Assembly: GCA_947380605.1 (NCBI GenBank)
Contig: CANCRO010000003.1
Span: 1 to 64,000 of the forward strand
DNA length: 64,000 nucleotides
Origin: Chitinophagaceae bacterium
GTDB lineage: Bacteria > Bacteroidota > Bacteroidia > Chitinophagales > Chitinophagaceae
Direction of reading: 5' to 3'
In this document: piece after piece, positions 40,316 to 49,332 of the stretch
Numbering within the stretch: the stretch's first letter is position 1
Layout of the letters: each line of letters begins with the position of its first letter
Notes under the pieces: generated by a model
Seen by the model: the letters and a program-made list of their open reading frames with translations, nothing else
Told to the model about the DNA's origin: nothing
Databases searched by the model: none
Translations under genes and position numbers: made by a program

Positions 40316-43300
40316 ATGAGAAGATTACTCTCGATCTTTCTATGCATGGTTTTGGCATCTTTTTCCGTTTTAGCTCAAAATAGGACTATTACTGGAAAAA
40401 TAAGCGACGAAACCGGCAAATTGTTAGAAGGTGCTTCTATTCAGGCCAAAGGATCCAAAACTGCAGTGTCAAGCAAGTCAGATGGATCTTTTTCTATTCA
40501 GGTAGGCCAGAATACGAAAGCCATTATTGTATCCTATGTAGGATCTGAAAAAATGGAAATTGCTTTAACCGGCCAATCCGCTTATGCTGTTTCCCTTAAG
40601 AAAAAAGTAGATCCACTAGAAGAAGTAGTGGTAACTGGTTATCAAGTCCGCAAAAAAAGGGATGAATCAGGTGCTATTTCCTCTATCAAGGCTTCACAAA
40701 TTGAAAACCAGCCCAACGCATCCTTAGACAAAGCGCTTCAAGGTAAAGCTGCGGGTGTATTGGTACAAGCCAACAATGGTTTGCCTGGTGGTGCCATCAA
40801 CGTGCGTATCCGTGGTCAGGGCTCTTATCTAGCTGGTAATGACCCGCTTTACATTGTGGATGGTGTTCAAATCAACACCCGTTCTGATGGTAACTTTACT
40901 CAGAATAATCCATTGGCTTTCTTAAATCCAGACGATATTGAAACAATTGATATCTTAAAAGATGCGGCTTCTGCTTCCATCTATGGATCTAACGCTTCTA
41001 ATGGTGTGGTAATTATTACCACTAAAAAAGGTAAAGCAGGAAAAACCAAATTCATCGCCAACGCTTACATGGGTTCAGTGCAGATGATGAAAAAGCTGCA
41101 AATGGCTAACTCTAATGAATATTTTAGGATGAGGTCTGAAGCTTATGGTAACGCAAACAATTTACCATGGGATAATTTGGCAGTGTTGCAAACCGTGTTA
41201 AATGAATTGCGTGTACCAAATGCTGCTACACTTACCCAAGAACAGGCTTTGACTATCGGCCTTACCCACTTGTCTACTTATGACTGGCAAGACGCATCAT
41301 TCCGCAATGGTTCTATAAAGAATTATGAGGTGAGTTCAAGTGGTGGTAACGATAAAACAACTTTCCGTATTGCAGGTAATTACTCTGCACAGGAAGCCAA
41401 TATTACTAAGGCCGACTTTAAACGGGCTGGAACACGTTTTGATATTCAAAACAAAGCTACGGATCGTTTAACCTTAGGCGCAAGTGCAAACTTGAGCACA
41501 TTCAATCAGAATAACCCTTTTGCAACCAGTGGTTCTTATTTAGGAAGCCCTGCTTTCTCTGCAACTGGTATCATTCCTGTGAACCCAATTTTCAATCCTA
41601 ATGGAACTTATTATGGGGTTCCAGGACAAGTACCTGCTAACTTGATTGGAACTTTAAATCAGAACATTATTCAAGTTAACGACCTTAATAGTGGTTACCA
41701 ACGCACCAACCAATTAGTTGGTAATCTAAATTTGGATTACAAAATCAACAACTGGTTGTCATTCAAAACATTGGTGGGTATGGACTATCGCCTAACTCAA
41801 GGTAAAAACGTACGTGATGCTAGAACTCCTGATGGCTATAACTTTAAAGGTAACGTAAACGTTCAGAGCAACTGGAATACCAATATCAATACCTACCAAA
41901 CCTTGAATTTCAACAAGACATATGGTGGAAAACACAATCTAGATGGATTGGTTGGTTTTGAATATAGAAGAGAAAATAACGAAAGTATTACTGCTAATGG
42001 TCAGGGATTCCCAACCTATCAGTTTACCTCATTGAACAATGCTGCTACTCCTGCATCTGTTGGTGAGTTCTTTACTGGGTTCCGCAGAAACGGTTTTTTT
42101 GGTAAAATCAACTACGGTTTTGACAGGAAATATTTGATTTCTGTTACTTTCCGCCGTGACGGTTCTTCTAGATTTGGTGCTGACAACCAATACGGTATTT
42201 TTGGAGGAGTTTCTGGTGCTTGGAATATTGACCAAGAGAATTTTATGAAAAATTCTACCCTAATCAGTTCTCTAAAATTACGCGGTAGCTATGGTAGCAC
42301 CGGTGATGACCAAATTGGCAACTTCGACGCCCTTGGCTTATATGGTGGTGGCGGTATCTACAATGGCGGATCCGGTATCTCTTACTCTCAGTTGGCTAAC
42401 CCTAACTTGAGATGGGAAAGAAATATTACTACTAACTTAGGCCTTGACTTCGGCTTGTTTGGCAACCGTGTAACGGGTAGCTTAGAAGTATATAATAAAG
42501 AAACCAGAGACTTACTGATTTCTCAACCAGTTCAAAGTTCTACTGGATTTAGTTCTATCACCTCTAACGTAGGTAGATTAACCAACAAGGGTGTTGAATT
42601 AACATTAGGTGGAGATCTTATCAAAGCAAGAAAACCAGGTGCATTTAACTGGAATGTAGCCTTCACCTTTGCATACAACAAGAACGAAGTAAAAGAACTC
42701 TATGGCGGATTAGACATTCTACCTGGAGACAACTCTGTTCAAGTTGGTCAACCTTTGGGTGTATTGTTTACCCAGAAGTTTGCTGGTGTTAACCCTGCCA
42801 CTGGAAGACCTATGTGGTACGATAATTCAGGAAATTTAACTTACCAAGTCTTAGCAAAAGACCGTAAAGTTATTGGACCTCAAAATCTTCCATTGTACCA
42901 AGGTGGTTTGAGAAACGGACTTACTTATAAGAATTTCTCACTGGATTTCTTCTTCCAATATGAATATGGCAGGTATACTTCTGATGGACAGGCTAACTTC
43001 CTGATTGAGAATATTGCTCGTATCAATGTATTGAAGGAAGCATATGATAAAAGATGGACTACCCCAGGACAGATTACTTTCTTTCCTCGTTATCATGTTT
43101 CAGGTACAGAATCAAAAGGTTCAGGTGCTCAGAGTGGAACCAGAACTTTCTTCAAAGCTGATTATGTTCGTTTGAAAAACGTATCACTATACTACAACCT
43201 GTCTCCTTCTTTAGTGAAGAAAGCTGGTATGAGCAGTGTCCGTTTTTATGTTCAAGGTACCAACCTTTGGACTGCCAGCGATTGGTTCAGCTATGACATT

Positions 43301-43375
43301 GAATTCGTAGGTACAGCCACCGGTATTGTTCCACAAACAAAGAACTACACCGTGGGTGTTCAAGTTGGATTCTAA
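40316..43375 (+). CDS. SusC/RagA-family TonB-linked outer membrane protein
   Basis: CarboxypepD_reg-like N-terminus (ITGKISDETGKLLEGASIQAKG), plug domain VRIRGQGSYLAGNDPLYIVDGVQ, C-terminal beta-barrel strand. Confidence 0.96.
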   Translation: MRRLLSIFLCMVLASFSVLAQNRTITGKISDETGKLLEGASIQAKGSKTAVSSKSDGSFSIQVGQNTKAIIVSYVGSEKMEIALTGQSAYAVSLKKKVDPLEEVVVTGYQVRKKRDESGAISSIKASQIENQPNASLDKALQGKAAGVLVQANNGLPGGAINVRIRGQGSYLAGNDPLYIVDGVQINTRSDGNFTQNNPLAFLNPDDIETIDILKDAASASIYGSNASNGVVIITTKKGKAGKTKFIANAYMGSVQMMKKLQMANSNEYFRMRSEAYGNANNLPWDNLAVLQTVLNELRVPNAATLTQEQALTIGLTHLSTYDWQDASFRNGSIKNYEVSSSGGNDKTTFRIAGNYSAQEANITKADFKRAGTRFDIQNKATDRLTLGASANLSTFNQNNPFATSGSYLGSPAFSATGIIPVNPIFNPNGTYYGVPGQVPANLIGTLNQNIIQVNDLNSGYQRTNQLVGNLNLDYKINNWLSFKTLVGMDYRLTQGKNVRDARTPDGYNFKGNVNVQSNWNTNINTYQTLNFNKTYGGKHNLDGLVGFEYRRENNESITANGQGFPTYQFTSLNNAATPASVGEFFTGFRRNGFFGKINYGFDRKYLISVTFRRDGSSRFGADNQYGIFGGVSGAWNIDQENFMKNSTLISSLKLRGSYGSTGDDQIGNFDALGLYGGGGIYNGGSGISYSQLANPNLRWERNITTNLGLDFGLFGNRVTGSLEVYNKETRDLLISQPVQSSTGFSSITSNVGRLTNKGVELTLGGDLIKARKPGAFNWNVAFTFAYNKNEVKELYGGLDILPGDNSVQVGQPLGVLFTQKFAGVNPATGRPMWYDNSGNLTYQVLAKDRKVIGPQNLPLYQGGLRNGLTYKNFSLDFFFQYEYGRYTSDGQANFLIENIARINVLKEAYDKRWTTPGQITFFPRYHVSGTESKGSGAQSGTRTFFKADYVRLKNVSLYYNLSPSLVKKAGMSSVRFYVQGTNLWTASDWFSYDIEFVGTATGIVPQTKNYTVGVQVGF

Positions 43376-43400
43376 TATTAACAACACAAACGAATAAAAT

Positions 43401-44957
43401 ATGAATACTAAAAAAATATTTAAAACAGGATTAGCGCTGGCTTCCTTGCTGTTTGTTTTTTCCAGTTGTAAAAAACAATTGGAGATTTTCCCAAGGCAAT
43501 CCATAGAAGCAACCACTGCGCTTTCTTCAAAAGATGCCATTGATGCATCTATCGCTTCCATTTATGCTACCTATAAATCTGCCCGTTTATATGGTAGAGA
43601 TTTAATAGCTATCCCAGAAGTGTTGGCTGATAATGGTTTTGCAACCAACAAATCAGGAAGATTATTGAATGAAGCAAATAATGTGCAAGGTGCGCATTTT
43701 ACCACTTCAATATGGTCTGGGGCTTATGCAGCCATTAACCAAATCAATAATACCCTTGCCGCAATCAATACGGGTGGTATCACTCCAACACCTGTACAAG
43801 CAGATTTAGACCGTTGGACGGGTCAACTGTTATTCTTAAGGGGGTTGTTCTATTTTAACCTCGTAGAAGTATATGGTTATATTCCTGGCGCAGTAGTAGC
43901 TGCCAATGACAAAGGTGGTGTTCCACTATCCGTTTCAGGTATTGCTACCTCTCCAGACGCTTTAGGTTGGAAGCCTTCTAGGGCTCCTTTGGCCGATGTA
44001 TATGCGCAAATTATAACTGACCTACTTGCTTCTGAATCTAAATTAGCCTACCCTGGATTAGGTGCAAACCTTGCAAACAAGGCGGCGGCCCAAGCTTTAT
44101 TGTCTCGTGTTTACTTGTATAACAAAGACTATACTGAATCTAAGAAATGGTCTGATGCAGTCATTACCTTGGCAAGTAGCAAATTGGCTACTACAACTAA
44201 TTATGTGGCTCAGTGGAGAGGCGATACTCATTCTGAAACTTTGTTCCAAATACGTTTTGCAACTCCAGCAGAAAATATTGGTGTAAACGAATCCTTACAA
44301 ACTTCCTTTACCACCTTAGTTACTCCTGGTAATCAAGCAAGTACTGGCGGATTTGGTGACGTTGTTCCAACCATCAGTATGTTGAATGACCTAGGTATTA
44401 CACTAACAGGTGGTAACACTACAACTGTGTTTGCGTTAACCCATACTGTAGCTACCAGATCTACCGATGTTCGTAACCAATTGTATGAACCAGGTACTGC
44501 CGGTAGAGGTAATATTAAAGTGGAGTGTACCAAGTACATGGGCAAAAATGGAGCCATCAATTTGGACAATGTTCCTGTGTTACGCATTTCTGAAGCGGTA
44601 TTAAACCGTGCTGAAGCACAAGCTACTGCTGGTTCTGCAGTATTGAACCTGGCGGGCGCTTTGGCAGATTTAAAAGTAATTAAAAGCAGAAGGTATACAG
44701 ATTATTCTGGCTCTGCTCAAGAAACTGCTGATAACGCCATGACACAAGCTCAATTGTTGGAAGAGATTTTGCGTCAACGCAGAATTGAATTTGCTTTTGA
44801 AGGACACCGTTTCTTTGACCTGAAACGCTTGGGTAGGGATTTAGTAAAAGGACCGCATTATAGTAACGTGGCCTTCACTGATATTCGTATTCTTCCTGCA
44901 CTTCCACAAAGTGATATCGACGGAAACCCGAATTTGAAACAAAATGCTGGATATTAA
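43401..44957 (+). CDS. SusD/RagB-family nutrient-binding outer membrane lipoprotein
   Basis: Lipobox LLFVFSSCKK; RWTGQLLFLRGLFYFNLVEVYGYIP; RRIEFAFEGHRFFDLKRLG. Confidence 0.95.
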   Translation: MNTKKIFKTGLALASLLFVFSSCKKQLEIFPRQSIEATTALSSKDAIDASIASIYATYKSARLYGRDLIAIPEVLADNGFATNKSGRLLNEANNVQGAHFTTSIWSGAYAAINQINNTLAAINTGGITPTPVQADLDRWTGQLLFLRGLFYFNLVEVYGYIPGAVVAANDKGGVPLSVSGIATSPDALGWKPSRAPLADVYAQIITDLLASESKLAYPGLGANLANKAAAQALLSRVYLYNKDYTESKKWSDAVITLASSKLATTTNYVAQWRGDTHSETLFQIRFATPAENIGVNESLQTSFTTLVTPGNQASTGGFGDVVPTISMLNDLGITLTGGNTTTVFALTHTVATRSTDVRNQLYEPGTAGRGNIKVECTKYMGKNGAINLDNVPVLRISEAVLNRAEAQATAGSAVLNLAGALADLKVIKSRRYTDYSGSAQETADNAMTQAQLLEEILRQRRIEFAFEGHRFFDLKRLGRDLVKGPHYSNVAFTDIRILPALPQSDIDGNPNLKQNAGY

Positions 44958-44968
44958 AATATAGAAAC

Positions 44969-45481
44969 ATGAAAAAAATACTCACATCCTCCATATTGTT
45001 GTGCATCCTGTTCCTAACTGGTTGCGTTAAGAATGAACTTACCGTATTTACTAGTTCAGCTGTTGAATTTGATGCAGCTACATGGAATGCCAATGCAGCC
45101 GGTCTTACCTATCCAATGATGACCCGCGTACCAACATTTAATGCAGCAACACCAACTAGTCAGCCTACTATAACAAGGACTACTTCTTCTGTAACCTTGC
45201 GTGTAAATTTAGTAGGTGCTCAGAGCAACTCAGACATTAATTTTAGCTATATAGTTGTAACAGGTGAATCTACTGCCGAAGCTGGTACTCATTTTACACT
45301 TCCTTCTGGTGTTGGAACCATTCCTGCTAATAGCAGCTTTGGGCTAATCAGGATTGATATAGTGAATACAGGGGTGTCTTCATCCACTCCAAAAGATTTG
45401 GTTTTGCAGTTGACTGACAATTCAAGCATTAGAGCTAGTAAAAACTATGCGAAAATTGGTTTGAGGATTTCTCAACTATAA
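44969..45481 (+). CDS. SusD-associated small lipoprotein (DUF4843/Calx-beta-like)
   Basis: Lipobox ILFLTGCVKN; beta-rich, position 3' of susD, LRVNLVG...FSYIVV...GTHFTLPSG. Confidence 0.65.
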   Translation: MKKILTSSILLCILFLTGCVKNELTVFTSSAVEFDAATWNANAAGLTYPMMTRVPTFNAATPTSQPTITRTTSSVTLRVNLVGAQSNSDINFSYIVVTGESTAEAGTHFTLPSGVGTIPANSSFGLIRIDIVNTGVSSSTPKDLVLQLTDNSSIRASKNYAKIGLRISQL

Positions 45482-45505
45482 GTTAGCACATACTATTCTA
45501 TTATA

Positions 45506-45538
45506 GCCGCCCTTCTAATGAAGGGCGGCTTTTTTTTT
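45506..45538 (+). terminator. Intrinsic terminator of the susCD-lipoprotein operon
   Basis: GCCGCCCTT-CTAATG-AAGGGCGGC followed by a run of nine Ts. Confidence 0.95.
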
Positions 45539-45658
45539 AATATCGACCGATGGTTTACAAAAAATATATTCATGCGACTGAGCGTACGGTTTTTCTATTT
45601 TAATTGGTCGACTATCAAAAATTCGATTTAGGCTGTTTGAAGTAATAGTTGTTTGAAG

Positions 45659-45843
45659 GCCCTCGAATAAAAAGTGCTAGAAATAATAAATATCAGCCGT
45701 AAAAAATCACGCACATTAAAGTAACGCTTTGTCCTAAACTTAGCCTTAATATAGTTTATCCCCAAAAAATTGTAAATGCAAGTTCTGCGACGCCCTCGAA
45801 TAAAAAGTGCTAGAAATTGTAAATATCAGCCGTTAAAAAATCA
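45659..45843. repeat. About 51-bp direct repeat, two copies (45659-45709 and 45792-45843)
   Basis: GCCCTCGAATAAAAAGTGCTAGAAAtaaTAAATATCAGCCGtAAAAAATCA vs GCCCTCGAATAAAAAGTGCTAGAAAttgTAAATATCAGCCGttAAAAAATCA. Confidence 0.95.
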
Positions 45844-45983
45844 AGGCTGTTTGAGCCGGCACACTCTTAAATGTAACTTACTCTACCGGCGAGTTCCTTG
45901 ATTTTAGGATGATAGTTAATATTTCATCCGCCGAGGCGGATTGATTTTTTTTGTTACTTTTTTGCATCAAGGCAAAAAAGTAA
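45837..45983. repeat. Compound palindromic element (three nested/serial inverted repeats)
   Basis: AAAATCAAGG..GCCGG (45837-45859) pairs with CCGGC..CCTTGATTTT (45886-45905); ATCCGCC-GA-GGCGGAT (45926-45941); TTACTTTTTTGC-ATCAAG-GCAAAAAAGTAA (45954-45983). Confidence 0.85.
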
Positions 45984-46101
45984 AAGCACTCTACTCCGAA
46001 GGAAATTTCAGAACTAAATACAGGATTTTATAAAAAAAATATTGTCTATTTGGATTAGAGAATTCCTTGCAAGAAGGAAGGACCCAGGACGCTAAAATTG
46101 A

Positions 46102-46869
46102 TTAAAATTTCTCGATTACACCTAAGCCAAATAAGGCAAAATCATATTTTACGGGATCTAGTGGATCAAAATTTGATAAGACTTTATCTAACTCAATAAC
46201 CGCCTTTGCATCATTCTGATTGCGAGATAGTATGCCAAGTTTTCTTGCCGTATTGCCAGAATGAACGTCCAATGGACAGGATAATTTTGAGGGTGAAATA
46301 TGCTTCCATAAACCAAAATCTACCCCTTTATTATCATTTCTTACCAGCCACCTCAACATCATGTTAATCCTTTTTGCAGCAGAACCACTCATTGGGTCAG
46401 ATACATGCTTTACTGTTCTTGTCTCATGCGGTAATTCAAAAAAAACCGCTTTAAAATGCCCTATAGATTCTTGAAGGGTATATCGTTTGGACAATTTGTT
46501 AAATACGATTTCAAGTCCACCATGATGTTGGTAAATGTTTCTAAGAGAATGAATAAAATAGATAAAATCAGCACCATTAAATGTGCGGTAATAGAACTCG
46601 GCAGCTTTAATAAGTTGTTTTTCTTTTGCGCTCATCACAAAATCAAATGGGCTTTCTCCCATTAGAAGCATCATCTCATTAGCAGCCTTTAAAATAGCTT
46701 TACGGTTACCCCATGAAATGGTTGCTGTAAGAAACGCTGAAATTTCAATATCTTCTTTAGCAGTAAATTGATGCGGTATACTAATGGGATCTAAATCGAT
46801 GAATGCAGGCTTATTAAACTCCTCCACCTTAAAGTTTAGAAAATCTTTAATTTCATCATTTAACATCAT
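46102..46869 (-). CDS. TIGR02757 family protein (DUF2400, HhH-type)
   Basis: PISIPHQFTAKEDIEISAFLTATISWGNRKAI; CPLDVHSGNTARKLGIL; DPVKYDFALFGLGV. Confidence 0.88.
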   Translation of the reverse strand: MMLNDEIKDFLNFKVEEFNKPAFIDLDPISIPHQFTAKEDIEISAFLTATISWGNRKAILKAANEMMLLMGESPFDFVMSAKEKQLIKAAEFYYRTFNGADFIYFIHSLRNIYQHHGGLEIVFNKLSKRYTLQESIGHFKAVFFELPHETRTVKHVSDPMSGSAAKRINMMLRWLVRNDNKGVDFGLWKHISPSKLSCPLDVHSGNTARKLGILSRNQNDAKAVIELDKVLSNFDPLDPVKYDFALFGLGVIEKF

Positions 46870-47058
46870 TCCCCTTCTATTTATATTATTTTTATTTCCT
46901 CGATTGACCCTTTCAAGTTATTAAATATTTAGTTATTAAATTAAATGTTAGGGATATATTGTAGGATATCTAATAACAGAAAGTATAAATATACCCCTGC
47001 CACACCAAAGAAGTTGGCAAAAGAAATTAGTTATTAAACAGGACATACTAACTATTTG

Positions 47059-47139
47059 CGTAAATTAGATAAAGCAGATCCTATAAAATAAGACTTTGCC
47101 TTATTTGGATTGGGTGTAATGGAAAATAATGAATGGTAA
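47059..47139 (+). pseudogene. Decayed C-terminal fragment of a second TIGR02757-type gene
   Basis: RKLDKADPIK*DFALFGLGVMENNEW* versus intact LSNFDPLDPVKYDFALFGLGVIEKF*; by-eye alignment about 40/48 nt identical over 47077-47124 to the reverse complement of the intact gene's 3' end; Tyr codon TAT reads TAA. Confidence 0.8.
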
Positions 47140-47154
47140 ATTAATTGAGCTAAA

Positions 47155-47478
47155 ATGAAAAATGAGGAGCTGGTAAAAGAGATCAATAAAAATTTGGCAA
47201 TCCTTTTACCTAATGAAATCTCTCTAGACGAATTGCATATTCGGCTGAGCGAGTTTTTGAATGAACTGATTCAAAAGGATTTTCAAAAATTAATTAGGCT
47301 ACTTTATCGAATAGATATAAGTGAAGCTAAATTAAAACAATTACTTCAGCAGCCGCCAAAAGAAGATGCAAGTAAAATCATTGCTGAATTGATTATTGAA
47401 CGGCAGTTACAAAAAATAAAATCTCGTAAACTTTATCGGCCATCCCATGATAATTTTACAGAGGAAGAAAAATGGTAG
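47155..47478 (+). CDS. Hypothetical protein, alpha-helical, 107 aa
   Basis: Uninterrupted ORF with ATG start and Lys/Glu/Leu-rich helical composition; no family confidently recognised. Confidence 0.6.
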   Translation: MKNEELVKEINKNLAILLPNEISLDELHIRLSEFLNELIQKDFQKLIRLLYRIDISEAKLKQLLQQPPKEDASKIIAELIIERQLQKIKSRKLYRPSHDNFTEEEKW

Positions 47479-47647
47479 CTTTTGATCAGCAACTATTTTA
47501 AGATGGAAGCTTTATAGCCTATAGAATTTTGAGAAAGCAAATTTCAGTGCTGTTTAAGGGTTCAAAATATAGCTATCAATTAACCTTTCCTTGGTTATTG
47601 AAGAATCGGTTGCATATGGTATCTTCGTAAAAATTTTCAGTAGCAGT

Positions 47648-49189
47648 ATGAGCACACACCATTTATCCGAACAAGAGATTATTCGCAGACAGAAATTAAC
47701 AGAATTAAACAGTTTAGGAATTGATGCCTATCCTGCACCTCTTTTTCCAGTAAATACCACTTCGGTTTATATCAAGGAAAATTATAAGGGAGACTCGCCT
47801 GAAACCAAAGAGGAAGACAAGCAATTATTTGCCGACGTATGTATTGCAGGGCGTATAATGAGTGTTCGTGATATGGGTAAGGCAAACTTTGCTGTATTGC
47901 AAGATGGAGTGGGTAAAATACAGTTCTACATTAAGCAAGATGACATTTGTCCAGATGAAGACAAAACCTTATACCAAACTGTTTGGAAAAAATTGGTAGA
48001 TATTGGTGATATCGTTGGCATCAATGGCTATGTCTTTACTACTAAAACTGGCGAAACCTCTATCCATGTAAAAAGTTTTACGCTACTTACTAAATCACTT
48101 CGTCCGCTGCCGATTGTTAAAGAAAAAGATGGCGAATCATTTGATGAAGTAACCGATCCAGAATTTCGATATCGTCAGCGCTATGCCGATCTTATAGTTA
48201 ATCCGGGAGTAAAAGAAACCTTCATTAAGCGTACTAAAATGGTGAATGCTATTCGAGCATTTTTAAACGAACGAGGTGCCTTAGAAGTTGACACACCAGT
48301 ATTACAAAGTATTCCAGGAGGTGCCGCAGCAAGGCCGTTTAACACACATCACAATGCCCTAGATGTGCCAATGTATATGCGTATTGCCAACGAGCTCTAT
48401 TTAAAAAGATTGATCGTTGGAGGCTTTGAATGGGTCTATGAATTTAGTAGAAACTTTCGCAATGAAGGAATGGATAGAACCCATAATCCTGAATTCACCG
48501 TATTAGAATTTTACGTCGCCTATAAAGATTATGAGTGGATGATGGAAACCACCGAACAGCTGTTAGAAAAAGCTGCATTGGCTACCAATGGAAGTGCTAG
48601 CGTGTTAGTGGGTGATAAAGAAATTAATTTCAAAGCTCCTTATAAAAGAATCACCATGTATGATTCTATTGCTGAATTCACTGGATTTGATATCAGCGAA
48701 ATGGATGAAAATGGAATTAGAGAAGTATGCACAAAATTGGGTATACATGCAGATGCTAAATGGGGTAAAGGGAAACTAATTGATGAAATTTTTGGATCGA
48801 AATGTGAGGGCAACTACATTCAACCGACATTTATCACCGACTATCCAGTAGAAATGAGTCCGCTCACAAAAAAACATCGCAGCAAGCCTGGTTTGGTGGA
48901 GCGTTTCGAATTGATGTGTAATGGAAAAGAAATTGCTAACGCCTATTCTGAATTGAATGACCCAATAGAACAAAGAGAGCGATTTGAAGAACAGGTAAAA
49001 CTGATGGAACGCGGAGATGATGAAGCAATGTTCATTGACCACGATTTTTTAAGAGCCTTAGAATACGGTATGCCTCCTACTAGTGGAATTGGTTTTGGAA
49101 TAGATAGAATTGCTATGTTGTTGACCAACCAGCACTCTATTCAAGATGTGCTCCTTTTCCCAATGATGCGTCCTGAAAATTTTGAATAA
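47648..49189 (+). CDS. lysS: Lysine--tRNA ligase (class II)
   Basis: [75 protein letters not shown]. Start at [11 protein letters not shown]. Confidence 0.97.
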   Translation: MSTHHLSEQEIIRRQKLTELNSLGIDAYPAPLFPVNTTSVYIKENYKGDSPETKEEDKQLFADVCIAGRIMSVRDMGKANFAVLQDGVGKIQFYIKQDDICPDEDKTLYQTVWKKLVDIGDIVGINGYVFTTKTGETSIHVKSFTLLTKSLRPLPIVKEKDGESFDEVTDPEFRYRQRYADLIVNPGVKETFIKRTKMVNAIRAFLNERGALEVDTPVLQSIPGGAAARPFNTHHNALDVPMYMRIANELYLKRLIVGGFEWVYEFSRNFRNEGMDRTHNPEFTVLEFYVAYKDYEWMMETTEQLLEKAALATNGSASVLVGDKEINFKAPYKRITMYDSIAEFTGFDISEMDENGIREVCTKLGIHADAKWGKGKLIDEIFGSKCEGNYIQPTFITDYPVEMSPLTKKHRSKPGLVERFELMCNGKEIANAYSELNDPIEQRERFEEQVKLMERGDDEAMFIDHDFLRALEYGMPPTSGIGFGIDRIAMLLTNQHSIQDVLLFPMMRPENFE

Positions 49190-49219
49190 TTTGTATTAAA
49201 AAAATAGGCTTTATACCTT

Positions 49220-49250
49220 CCCATCAAGTAATACTTGATGGGATTTTTTT
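49220..49250 (+). terminator. Intrinsic terminator of lysS
   Basis: CCCATCAAGT-AAT-ACTTGATGGG followed by A and a T run. Confidence 0.92.
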
Positions 49251-49332
49251 TAGTTTTGCCATCTATCCATTTCGTGTTCAAATTTCGATCAAAAAAACTA
49301 CCTTAGTTCTTCACTATAAAATACAATCCTAT

